A stretch of DNA of 64,000 nucleotides from assembly GCA_016617855.1 (NCBI GenBank), contig JAECUM010009835.1, positions 34,566 to 98,565 of the forward strand. Direction: 5' to 3'. Position 1 is the stretch's first letter. Every line of letters begins with the position of its first letter. The translations under genes and the position numbers were made by a program. Below are positions 44,725-55,712 of this stretch, in pieces. The notes under the pieces are model-generated. The model ran no database searches. It saw nothing but the letters and a program-made list of their open reading frames with translations, and was not told the DNA's origin. This stretch comes from Megalonaias nervosa. Taxonomy: Eukaryota > Mollusca > Bivalvia > Unionida > Unionidae.

Positions 44725-45762
44725 TTTTTTTTTTCTATAGTGGTCAGCTGAAAAATTTATCCCAAACTCAATGCTTTCTGGTAGTCTCAACTGTTTTGCC
44801 CATAATTCTAAATCTGACAATGCTCCTCTAAAACGCAGTCATTATCTTGATTTAGTTAATAATTTTTATATTAATCTGCTACATATTATTGAATAAATGG
44901 CACAATTCCTTCACCTGCTGAATCTTAGTTTCAGATGGATGAAGCAGATCAACCCTTTTCACAGTCAAGACATATTCTGGTAGTAAATTACCATCATAAA
45001 GTTATCATAAAAAAATTTACCCACTTGATTGATTTTACATGTAAAATCATGCAACCTCAAACTGAGTTAGACTTCAGAACTGTTATCATTTTGAATCATT
45101 AAAAATACTCTTCCAAACTCTTTAAATCTTTATTTCTTTTATTTAAAAAAAAATAGTTTTATACAAATAATTTCAAAAATGGATGAGATTTATCTCCCTT
45201 TGATTAACCATACAAATTGATAAAGTACTGTATTTATAGTAGAGTTAGCTCCTTTTAATCAAGTCTGGTTTGTTGTTTTGTTTTTTTTCTAATACTCCCA
45301 ATTCCACAAAGTTGTTTTGTATGTTGTTTTCTTGGTAAATTTATGTGGAAAAGAAATATAACAAGTATTGTGGCACATGTCCAACTATGTACTAGCCGTC
45401 CGAGAAGGTACAATCTAAAGTTCCAAGTATATTGTGAAATTTTTATCTTCTTTATATGTATGTCATTTCATCTACTGAGAGATGCAAAAAGAAAAACATA
45501 ACATGCAAAAGCTTGCTGATTATTATGCCCTATACTCAACATAATATTTGCATTGTGTGCATAACAAAGTATTATTTACGTCAATTTCATGAGTGTAAAG
45601 CTCATTATAATTATAGGACAGTGACAATACACATATATGTACATAATAGGTGTTAGCCCCCTTTTCTCTGGTAGGATCATTCTCTCTTTCCCAGCATGGA
45701 CTTGCCTGAGAAAACAAGTCTAAAATCTGTTTTTGAGGCATAATGTAGTTACATGTACTACA

Positions 45763-45856
45763 CACACTCACACATAAATCAAGTCAAACTGCAAACAACA
45801 TAGACCCTGATCTGCCATGGTGTACTGTACTAGCAAATTAGGGTCTGTGTTGTTGT
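45763..45856. mobile_element. Hairpin MITE remnant (duplication copy A)
   Basis: CACATAAATCAAGTCAAACT then GCAAACAACATAGACC is the left arm, and TTAGGGTCTGTGTTGTT the start of the right arm. The outer right arm is lost where another repeat begins (TTGCTTTTGCTTTTGG tract). Confidence 0.6.
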
Positions 45857-45859
45857 CAT

Positions 45860-46080
45860 TTTATTGTGTTCTTTCTTTTTGCTTTTGCTTTTGGTGTTTT
45901 ACAGCATAGAACCACTTTGAAGGTTATTTTTGTTCAATGGCAAGCAATTTGTCTTGACAAAAGACACAATGAAGTAACCAATTTGGACTGATCTGCTGGT
46001 GGGAATCAAACCTGTACCCTTATGGTCACATTTTACTTGTAAGAAAAAAACTAAAGAAGGAAACAATCTGGTTAGAATTA
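45860..46080 (-). mobile_element. Candidate SINE with B-box-like motif
   Basis: On the minus strand GGTACAGGTTTGATTCCCAC contains a B-box-like GGTTTGATTCC, and the sequence ends in a run of AAAAGC-type units at the left. The same sequence is in duplication copy B (51035-51240). No clear A box, so the class is uncertain. Confidence 0.4.
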
Positions 46081-46534
46081 CCAATCCTAGAGTCAATGAT
46101 ATCAAAGTTCACATAGGTTATTCACATATTCAAATGCTAAAGAGGTAATATAGCTGTTTTTGAAATACAACAGAAAGAAAGCCTGGTCTGTGAAAGGACT
46201 TACTGTAATTTTTACTTTTGATGTTGACTGAATGAATGTAAAATAGGATACAATATTTTTATTACTATTATTCGGTGGATCCTCTCATATGCCATGAAGT
46301 CTGTCACTGGTACAAATTAAAATAAACTATTATGCTTTCTAAGCATGGGAACAATCATCAGCCATTTGCCAGTGTTCTAAATTATGACTGCATCAGACTT
46401 TGTTGTCCAGACCAAAAGGATTCCTTACTATTGTAATCCCAACTGTGATTATATAAATGAAGAGAAATAGCATTAATACTCTTCCCGTTATAAATATTCA
46501 TAAACTTTGAGATGGCAGATGCCAAGCATAATAC

Positions 46535-46612
46535 CTGTGTTAAGCAGATGTTATGCACCTCCACCCCAGCCCATTTCTCCAGTGTTGACTCTTGTTTTTC
46601 ATCAACCTCAAC
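46535..46612 (-). CDS. Candidate internal exon, unknown protein
   Basis: A 78-nt, phase-0 segment lies between acceptor GAAATGTTGCAG| and donor CACAG|GTATTA. It encodes VEVDEKQESTLEKWAGVEVH and ends NICLTQ, a charged peptide unlike its surroundings. It lies in the block absent from duplication copy B. Family unknown, and no partner exons were found. Confidence 0.25.
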
Positions 46613-47021
46613 CTGCAACATTTCAACTTGATTTTTTGATAGAAAAAGTGGTCCCATCAAAATAGAATTTTTCAGTTACAGGACTGTTGTGCAGGAAAAG
46701 GTACACAGTAGTTGGATTGAACCCTTTCACACATGAAGAAAAAAAAAACTGGTCAACTGCTCAAACATCTCTACATATCATTCAAAGACGGTTAAAAGAA
46801 GTAATAATCTTCACATACGTTCTCAGCTGTATACATGTATACCCCCAATACCAAACCTCAAAACCTTCTCTTTTAAGTGTATTTGTATTGTCCAATTGTG
46901 GCGAAAGTTTATCATGTTCTGTGGTTATTGTCTGCACAGCTTAATTATATTGTACAAGTCACTTAACTTTGCTTTTTTTCTCCTATATTTGGTTAACACC
47001 CCTTCATTTTCATCTCTGTAG

Positions 47022-47220
47022 CATAGAGGATTGTAACATTTCCCATATTCCCTGTGAACAAATTTTTACATGGGCAAGAAAATACCTGGATACAGATTCA
47101 CTGTTGGGAAAGATAAAATCTGATGTACTTATCTGCTATTACTTCTCAAATTTGACACTGCAAACAGATTTGTATGAAACATACGCAGACTGTGTGATAT
47201 TCTTATTGCAGATGAAATAA
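47022..47220 (+). CDS. Candidate terminal exon interrupted at its end by a SINE target site
   Basis: Acceptor CATTTTCATCTCTGTAG| is followed by 66 codons including the stop: IEDCNISHIPCEQIFTWARK, then YLDTDSLLGKI ... DLYETYADCVIFLLQMK. The composition is protein-like. The stop codon lies within the 13-bp target duplication of the SINE at 47223, so any 3' UTR is interrupted by that SINE. In duplication copy B only the last about 17 codons remain, with an indel and premature stop. Family unknown; it may be part of a decayed gene. Confidence 0.35.
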
Positions 47221-47222
47221 AT

Positions 47223-47544
47223 GTGTGTGTGTGTGATTTCGATTTTTAACGTAGCTTTAACAATTTTTCATTCATATAGCTACGATGTCTGCAGTGTGGC
47301 AGTTTATAGTGATGTCTAGCACTGGGGCATCATGCTGCAGACATGTAGCATGATGTCCCACCCAGTCACATTATCCTGACACCAGGCCAACCAGTCCTAA
47401 CACTAACCTCTTAATGCTGAGCGCCAAGCGAGGCAGCTGTTAGTACCAATTTTGTAAGTCTTTGATATGACTCTGCTGAGGATCGAACCCACGACCTCCC
47501 ACATCTGAGGCAGATGCTCCAACCACTAGGCCACCAGAGTGGTC
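47223..47544 (-). mobile_element. (AC)n-tailed SINE, full length, young
   Basis: It is bounded by a perfect 13-bp target duplication, AGATGAAATAAAT (47210-47222 and 47545-47557). Duplication copy B has the single empty site at 51296-51308. On the minus strand it has a clear A box (TGGCCTAGTGGTTGGAG), B box (GGGTTCGATCC), the core, and a short (AC)n tail. This is the best reference copy of the family here. Confidence 0.95.
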
Positions 47545-48309
47545 AGATGAAATAAATATTTAAATCTTAACAAACACAAAGTATGTTATGTCATTTACTT
47601 AAAAGACTTTGGCAGGAAAAGTTAAAAAAAAAAATAAAAAAAATATTAATAAGCAAGTCAAAAATATTTGCTTGCAGGCAAGCAAACTTTTAAACAAGTG
47701 ACCCAAGTGGGCTTAATATCACTCACTTGGTTCACATAACTTGACCATTTCACTATGCATGTTTTTGTAGCATTATAAGAACACATCCATTCATAACTAA
47801 TATTTAAACCTTTATACCATGTCAATTTCAGTTACTTTAATATAGTCTGATAAAATTTATTTCCACATACAGGAATAATTAATCTACACATATGTTGCTC
47901 ATAATCAAACTCATCCATGTTCTTGCTGATAAAAACCTATTTGCCTACCAAGCTTTATCAAAATCTGATGAGAAATATAATGAAGAGAGGAAACAAGCTC
48001 GGTTAATCAGATAAAAATAATCACATAATTAATGTGCACAGATCATGATTATTACAGAACCTGTCTAAGATCATGATGATAAAAGCCTATTAAAAGTCTC
48101 GCTCAAAACAAAACTCATCCATCATCTTCATATTAGCCTACTTACCAGGTTTCATGAAAATTTGATTTAAAACATTTCTAAGCCTGGATTTTTTTTAGAA
48201 TCTTTTGTGATTTTACTGTGGTCATTTTGCAGTCAATTAAAAAATGTGATCACCAAAATTTCCAAAATGCAATTGATAAAAACTCAACTATAGATACAAG
48301 TGCTCAAAT

Positions 48310-48479
48310 TTGTTGTTGTTGTTGTTGTATGGTTTAATGCCATTTTTCAGCACAAGATAGGCTATACGTGGCAGCCAGTATTAATGGTGGAGGAATAACC
48401 CGGGAAAACCCTGGAAAGAACCACTGACCCACGAGAAGCTACTGGCAAGCTTTCTCACATACCCACACTGGCTGAGCCC
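48310..48479 (-). mobile_element. V-type SINE, 5'-truncated (duplication copy A)
   Basis: The (AAC)n tail is at the left, and the core runs up to GGCTGAGCCCG, after which the tRNA head is missing. Target duplication GCTCAAAT lies at 48302-48309 and 48480-48487, so truncation occurred at insertion. The copy is shared with 52055-52224, so it predates the duplication. Confidence 0.9.
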
Positions 48480-48752
48480 GCTCAAATCAGTACTGTTTTA
48501 ACCCATCTCCTTAAAATATCAACTATCTAATGACTGAAAAAAGTCCGTGTTTAAATTTTAGTTTCCCTGGGATTATCACCCTTCTTTCATATCAATAAGT
48601 TAGTCTCATCATACACACAGGCATGCCTTTACAGCTATTGACTAATACGGTAACTGTTTGTTCAAACCACACACACTTGAAGTCTAAACTTTTGATTATG
48701 GTAAATTATATAGACTAGTAATTGTAAAATATTAAAAAGTTAATGCCTTATA

Positions 48753-48995
48753 CATGGGCGCCCGCAGCATGGGTCAAGGGGGGTTATCTGACCCTCTCTG
48801 GAAATCATACTGCAAATATATATATATAAATTCCAACAAGTTTAATCATGCAAATGAAGCTGAAAATATGTCACAAGATTCTGTTCAAAATGCTTAATAA
48901 ATATTAGCTTTAGTTTCAGACTGCTTCTTATACTAACTCTCCCAGCCATGACTGACTGACCCCCCCCCCCGCAAAAAATTCTCCGGGTGCCCATG
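48753..48995. mobile_element. hAT-type MITE (243 bp) with empty site in copy B
   Basis: The left end CATGGGCGCCCGC and the right end, read on the minus strand, CATGGGCACCCGGAG form inverted repeats. The 8-bp duplication GCCTTATA lies at 48745-48752 and 48996-49003. Duplication copy B carries a single GCCTTATACAGG at about 52488, the empty site. An 8-bp target duplication and CA-starting ends are hAT features. No transposase frame is inside. Confidence 0.88.
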
Positions 48996-49105
48996 GCCTT
49001 ATACAGGTTAGAATCTGTTTGATCAAATTGCTAATATTTTAAATCCTTACTGGGCTTCCCAACCCTGGCTATCATTAATGAATATTATATATCATATAAT
49101 ACATC

Positions 49106-49107
<2 letters not shown>

Positions 49108-49181
<74 letters not shown>
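49108..49181. repeat. (AT)n microsatellite
   Basis: About 72 bp of pure AT. The equivalent place in copy B (about 52590) is a short AT run followed by TG, so this locus differs strongly between the two copies. Confidence 0.95.
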
Positions 49182-49183
<2 letters not shown>

Positions 49184-49680
49184 TAAAATTTAAAGCAAAG
49201 CAGAATTATCCTGATCCTTTCCTCCACTATCGCTATCCTCCCCAATGAATGTGATATACAGAATCATAAATGTCATTATTTTTAAAAGGTCATTTCTGAC
49301 TGGCTGATAGTGCAAACATCAGAATCAAGCTGCAATGTTTTGTAACTATTGTATAATTGCAATGCACTGCTGATAAATTAAATTGTCAGCATACTATGAA
49401 TCATTTTGTAATGAAATCTGACCTGACAGTCATTGCATAATTTTGGTGGTCGAACAAAAACTGGCTGCCCAACCAAGAATTTACTTGATATTCTAGTTTC
49501 ATATATTTATAACTTCAATATTTTCCATCTAGCTTTGAAAACATTCTCATAGACTACTCAGAAGATAAATGTCAGTGAGATAAATATTTCCAAAGAGAAA
49601 AAACATGGTGTTGAAAAAAATACCTTTATCAGCAGGAGGAACATTAACTGGGATTTTTGGGGTTGCTGACAAGTCAGATT
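49182..49680. other. Spacer between the two duplication copies
   Basis: AT-rich sequence without match in the rest of the window; no gene seen. Confidence 0.5.
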
Positions 49681-49888
49681 AATGGGTTTAACACCATTTT
49701 CAGAAAATGATAGGCTGAACATGGCAGCCAGTATATTTTGCAGAGGAAGAACATGGGATTAAAAATGACCAACCCATAGGAATCTACTGGCATGCTTTCT
49801 TGCATATTCATGCTGGCCTAGCCAAGGCTTGAACAAAGGTGAGATGTCAATGATCTGTAAAGACAAATGGCTTAGACCACTTGGCCCA
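49681..49888 (-). mobile_element. V-type SINE, degraded, spans left border of duplication copy B
   Basis: GGGTTTAACACCATTTTCAG (tail side), ATGGCAGCCAGTAT, CTACTGGCATGCTTTC and CTTAGACCACTTGGCCCA (head) are all present, giving an old but nearly complete copy. The portion left of 49732 is missing at copy A, placing the duplication border inside this SINE. Confidence 0.8.
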
Positions 49889-50929
49889 TTTTTTTTTTCT
49901 ATAGTGGCCAACTGAAAAAATTTATCCCAAACACAATGCTTTCTGGTAGTCTCAACTGTTTTGCCCATAATTCTAAATCTGACAATGCTCCTCTAAAACG
50001 CAGTCATTATCTTGATTTAGTTAATAATTTTTATATTAATCTGCTACATATTATTGAATAAATGGCACAATTCCTTCACCTGCTGAATCTTAGTTTTAAA
50101 TGGATGACGCAGATCGACCCTTTTCACAGTCAAGACATATTCTGGTAGTAAATTACCATCATAAAGTTATCATAAAAAAATTTACCCAATTGATTGGTTT
50201 TACATGTAAAATCATGCAACCTCAGACTGGGTTTGACTTAGAACTGTTATCATTTTGAATCATTAAAAATACTCTTCCAAACTCTTTAAATCTTTATTTC
50301 TTTTTTTTAAAAAAATGGTTTTATACAAATAATTTCAAAAATGGATGAGATTTATCTCCCTTTGACTAACCATACAAATTGATCAAGTACTGTATTTATA
50401 GAAGAGTTAGCTCCCTTTAATAACATTTGGTTTTGTTTGGGGGGTTTTTTGGTGGGGATTTTTCCTAATACTCCCAATTCCACAAAGTTTTTTGATATGA
50501 TGTTTTCTTGGCAAATTTACGTGGAAAAGAAATATAGCAAGTATTGTGGCACATGTCCAACTATGCACTAGCCGTCCGAGAAGGTACAATCTAAAGTTCC
50601 AAGTATATAGTGAAATTTTTATCTTCTTTATATGTATGTCATTTCATCTACTGAGAGATGCAAAAAGAAAAACATAACATGCAAAAGCTTGCTGATTATT
50701 ATGCCCTATACTCAACATAATATTTGCATTGTGTGCATAACAAAGTATTATTTACGTCAATTTCATGAGTGTAAAGCTCATTATAATTATAGGACAGTGA
50801 CAATACACATATATGTACATAATAGGTGTTAGCCTCCTTTTCTCTGGTAGGATCATTCTCTCTTTCCCAGCATGGACTTGCCTGAGAAAACAAGTCTAAA
50901 ATCTGTTTTTGAGACATAATGTACTACAC

Positions 50930-51015
50930 ACTCACACATAAATCAAGTCAAACTGCAAACAACATAGACCGTGATCTGCCATTGTGTACTGTACTAGCAA
51001 ATTAGGGTTTGTGTT
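50930..51015. mobile_element. Hairpin MITE remnant (duplication copy B)
   Basis: This is the duplicate of 45763-45856, with ATCAAGTCAAACTGCAAAC as left arm and a truncated right arm. Confidence 0.6.
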
Positions 51016-52054
51016 GTTGTCATTTTATTGTGTTCTTTCATTTTGCTTTTGCTTTTGGTGTTTTACAGCATAGAACCACTTTGAAGGTTATTTTGTTCAA
51101 TGGCAAGCAATTTGTCTTGACAAAAGACACACTGAAGTAACCAATTTGGACTGATCTGCTGGTGGGAATCAAACCTGTACCCTTATGGTCACATTTTACT
51201 TGTAAGAAAACAAACCAAAGAAGGAAAGAATTTGGTTAGAATTACCAATCCTAGATTTGTATGACACATACACAGACCCTGTGATTTCTTACTGCAGATG
51301 AAATAAATATTTAAATCTTAACAAACACAAAGTATGTTATGTCATTTACTTAAAAGACTTTGGCAGGGAAAGTAATAAAAAAAAAATTATTAATAAACAA
51401 GTAAAAATTATTTGCTTGCAGGCAAGCAAACTTTTAAAACAAGTGACCCAAGAGGGCTTAATATCACTCACTTGGTTCAAATAACTTGACCATTTCACTA
51501 TGCATGTTTTTGTAGCATTGTAAGAACACATCCATTCATAACTAATATTCAAACCTTTATACCATGTCAATTTCAGTTACTTTAATATAGTCTGATAAAA
51601 TTTATTTCCACATACAGGAATAATTAATCTACACATATGTTGCTCATAATCAAACTCATCCATGTTCTTGCTGATAAAAACCTATTTGCCTACCAAGCTT
51701 TATCAAAATCTGATGAGAAATATAATGAAGAGAGGAAACAAGCTCGGTTAATCAGATAAAAATAATCACATAATTAATGTGCACAGATCATGATTATTAC
51801 AGAACCTGTCTAAGATCATGATGATAAAAGCCTATTAAAAGTCTCGCTCAAAACAAAACTCATCCATCATCTTCATATTAGCCTACTTACCAGGTTTCAT
51901 GAAAATTTGATTTAAAACATTTCTAAGCCTGGATTTTTTTTAGAATCTTTTGTGATTTTACTGTGGTCATTTTGCAGTCAATTAAAAAATGTGATCACCA
52001 AAATTTCCAAACTGCAATTGATAAAAACTCAACTATAGATACAAGTGCTCAAAT

Positions 52055-52224
52055 TTGTTGTTGTTGTTGTTGTATGGTTTAATGCCATTTTTCAGCACAA
52101 GATAGGCTATACGTGGCAGCCAGTATTAATGGTGGAGGAATAACCCGGGAAAACCCTGGAAAGAACCACTGACCCACGAGAAGCTACTGGCAAGCTTTCT
52201 CACATACCCACACTGGCTGAGCCC
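52055..52224 (-). mobile_element. V-type SINE, 5'-truncated (duplication copy B)
   Basis: Duplicate of 48310-48479 with the same truncation and the same GCTCAAAT flanks (52047-52054, 52225-52232). Confidence 0.9.
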
Positions 52225-52590
52225 GCTCAAATCAGTACTGTTTTAACCCATCTCCTTAAAATATCAACTATCTAATGACTGAAAAAAGTCCTTGCCAAAA
52301 TTTTAGTTTCCCTGGGATTATCACCTTCTTTCATATCAATAAGTTAGTCTCATCATACACACAGGCATGCCTTTACAGCTATTGACTAATACGGTAACTG
52401 TTTGTTCAAGCCACACACACTTGAAGTCTAAAATTTTGATCATGGTAAATTACATGGACTAGGAAGTGTAAAATATTAAAAAGTTAATGCCTTATACAGG
52501 TTAGAATCTGTTTGATCAATTATCAATATTTGGAATCCCCACCAGGCTTCCCAGTCCTGGCTATCATTAATGAATATTACATAATACATC

Positions 52591-52597
<7 letters not shown>

Positions 52598-52632
<35 letters not shown>
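52598..52632. repeat. (TG)n microsatellite
   Basis: A TG run following a short AT run at the right end of duplication copy B. Confidence 0.9.
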
Positions 52633-52634
<2 letters not shown>

Positions 52635-52847
52635 GGTGATGCGTGTATGGTTGAGATTGTATAGGGGGTTGTTGCATGCTGGCAAGGCAATGGGTGCCAT
52701 GATCAGCAGACTTCAGTTTGAATCTCCTTAGAGTATGAATTAAAAATTCTCTAACCTGTATGATAATATAATTTATTCATATTTAAAAATTATATCAATA
52801 TTATCAAGTATCCTCCAGGGATAGCACTTGCTGCTTTGCCTGGTATA

Positions 52848-52960
52848 TCTCTCTCTCTCTTGGTGTGTGTTTGTGTGTGTGTGTGTGTGTGTCGAGATGG
52901 ATGGATGTATGTATGTACATATGTACATACTTACGTATGCATGCATGCATGTATGTACAG
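52848..52960. repeat. Microsatellite cluster (TC, TG, ATGT/ATGC)
   Basis: CTCTCTCTCT, then TGTGTGTGTGTG, then GGATGGATGTATGTATG and ATGCATGCATGC runs. Frames across it on both strands are low-complexity. Confidence 0.9.
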
Positions 52961-52964
52961 ACCA

Positions 52965-54995
52965 CACTCAATCTAAAGTCTATTTTAAATGGTATAGGAA
53001 GAGCTGCGCAACAAAATACCCAACTTTTCTTCCAAAAATATGACAATATAAATTTTTATAGTATAGAAGCGATAATAGTTTCACACTGTACATGGTTTTC
53101 ATTACGAAATCCAGATATTTTTAACACATATAAGCAAAAGTAATTTAAACTTCTCTTCACAAAATTATAATACCCCATTATGCAACAATTGGCAATCACA
53201 AATTTCAGTATTTTTCTACTCTTTTCTTCTTTCTTGCTCAAAAAATTGAGAAATTTTAATTTCAAATATTCCAAATATTTTTCAATTTTCAAGTCATTTA
53301 GTTTAAGTTTTACCTCTTTAGAAATCAACACTAAGCGACACAGTTACAGTGCTAGACAATATTTTCTACAGATGATTTCAAAAGAACAAGAGTTGCATCC
53401 CATATATGACTCTTCTGTTAGCTTTGGTTACAAATCAGTAGCCTGAACAGTATAGGGTGCAAGGGACAGATTTTATGCACAAATTTAATTTTACATACAC
53501 CTGCCTATTATACAAATTCATAAAAAATAAAATACATGAGTGAGGTCAAAAGGTCCAGATTTTTGGATGGGTATAATAAAGCAACTCATAATATCATTCA
53601 CTTGATCTGACAAGTCAGTGGAACTTCATAGAATAAAAAGTTTATGCACCCCAGCACCAAATTTTTACATGCATTTTTCATGTCCAAAGGCCATTTTTGA
53701 AAACACATGCTGCTCACAGTGCAAACACAAACCGTTTCCCTGGGTGATAATTCTGAAAAACATTATGTACTTAATTGTTTGATGCTATTCAAAATTGTTG
53801 CCATCCCATCAGTTTTTAAGATAATCTACTTGCCTTGAACCAACGTGTCTACTGCTGTAAGTAGCTAGCTATACTTCCTAGCCAACTATTGGTATTTCAA
53901 TGGCTATATACTGTGCAGTGACTACATGAGACGTACGTACCTCTCATCAATTTCAAGAACAACAAAAGCTGAAAAAACCAAAGTCACAAATATATCCATA
54001 TCTTTAATTATTACACAGTAATAGCTCAAAGAGTCACACCATACCCTTAAGAAATTTGCCAGGGGCCAATATATGAAACTGTCCCCTCCCACCATAGTAC
54101 AAGGATCACCATTCACTCTGACAAGTCAACAGTATGCATCTAGCAAGTCCAAAGTGCAAGACAAAAGATCTGAATTTCCAATGTTTTGAAAATTTTTTGA
54201 ATCAACGAAAATGAGATAAGCACTCCAACTCATTAGCATATTAATATCTTTTAAATTCGATTATATTCTTCCTAAAATGGTATCATTTAATAAAGATGTC
54301 ATTTTCAGTTATTGTAAAATTTTCATGAAAAGAGGATACAAAATAATACATTTATACTGATTAGAATTTACGCATTTTATGTAAAACAAATTCTTTGGTT
54401 TTCCGCCATCAATTTAACACATGGCAGCAAGGCTCATCCATCATTGCCTCAGGCATAATTACACAACATTTCACAGCTCTGTAGTCTTACCAGAACGCTG
54501 AATAAACAACTAGTTAAGTGACACAGTTGGACGTGGGTGGTGGGTGGGATGGAGTGTGGAGATTCATCAGCTATTGTCCAAGACCCCAATTAAAACATTT
54601 TAACAAAAATTCTTGTCCAATGCTCAAAACAACAACATTTCAACAAAAATTATAAACCAGTTTAGAACTGAATACTAACCTGGTAATAACATTCACACAG
54701 AAACTTCTTATCTAGCCCACCAAATACCATCAGTTTTAATTCTGATATGCAAATGAGGGCACTTAGCATCTGAGATCAAAGGAACCACACAAATTTTTGC
54801 GCTTTCAAAGGCAAATGATAGGCTTGCTTGATGGCACATATTTTCGAAGCAACACTGCTTTACTATTTCATGAGTGATTGAGAAGATAAAAGCACAACTG
54901 TATTTGCAAAAAGACATTAAATGCATTACTGTAAATTGATTTAATCTTTTGAACAACTTGTATTAACAGTGACAGGTAGAAGTGGAGTTTGAGTG
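52965..54995. other. No gene seen (2 kb)
   Basis: AT-rich sequence. Overlapping frames at 53056-53446 on opposite strands and 54708-54956 (minus) lack splice support or recognised domains. A GGGTGGTGGGTGGGATGGAG patch lies at 54536. Confidence 0.45.

Positions 54996-55026
<31 letters not shown>
54996..55026. repeat. (TG)n microsatellite
   Basis: An uninterrupted TG run followed by TTTATTTATTTATTA. Confidence 0.92.
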
Positions 55027-55028
<2 letters not shown>

Positions 55029-55029
55029 A

Positions 55030-55710
55030 TTTATTTATTACAAACTCTGATCTTCATATGACTTTTTGATACACCAATTTACAACATTTGTATCAATGAT
55101 AAAATAATTACCAGACTTAAAATACAATGCTGCTATCTTTTTTCTTCAAAATATTAAGTATATTTTTTATTTATATAATAACATATCTTTCAGTGATGAA
55201 ATCTCAGTTTCTATCATTCATAAGTTACATCAATATATACCAGAAAGAAAAGAAACTCATGTATCATGGTACAAATTTAAGTAAAATATAAGGCTTTGAT
55301 TGAGAACAGGAGTTGTAAAAGGAATATGTTTATTTCCTTAGGACAATGTTACAGCTAACTACAGCCTCTAACCTAGATAATAAGTACACCTGGAATTTAT
55401 AGCCAAGGGTTGAACAGACCACAGGCAACATCATTAGCATATCAAATGGAAACAGATGATATCTGAAAGTGCAGTGGTGTTTTCAATCCCCTCAGTACGT
55501 TAGTCCCAGTGCATATAAAAAGAAAAAAATTAAGATTTCTTTCAGCTTATAAGGAAAAATAATAAATGAATAAGCTTTCAAGATTCCAGATTCATTAATT
55601 GGTAGTTTAGGCCATTGACCCATAATACAGTAATATATACAAAGACAAAATCTATCAACTGAAGCACACACATGCACACACACACACATAGTGGGTTTTT
55701 TTTTTAACAC
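55030..55710. other. No gene seen
   Basis: AT-rich sequence ending in an ACACAC run and a poly-T run at 55670-55704, next to the LINE remnant. Confidence 0.5.
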
Positions 55711-55712
55711 TG

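Larger units (their letters stand above)
44568..49110. repeat. Segmental duplication, copy A
   Basis: From TATATTTTGCAGAGGAAGAA onward this copy aligns with 49732-about 52600 at only a few percent divergence. Relative to copy B it has an extra block at about 46086-47168, a SINE at 47223-47544 and a MITE at 48753-48995. The two copies are direct and separated by only about 0.6 kb. The left border lies inside a degraded V-type SINE that is complete only at copy B. Confidence 0.92.
49732..52600. repeat. Segmental duplication, copy B
   Basis: It aligns directly with 44568-about 49110. Copy B lacks about 1.08 kb between AATCCTAG (51253) and ATTTGTATGA; both breakpoints in copy A share AGA, so a microhomology-mediated deletion in B is the simple reading. 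It also lacks the SINE and hAT MITE, retaining their empty target sites. The stretch 50632-50832 is identical in translation to 45456-45656. Confidence 0.92.

Noticed and set aside
45456..45656. 66-codon frame conserved in both duplication copies as a gene
   Set aside because: Identity is expected for a young duplication; there is no domain, start context or codon-position bias that I can see.
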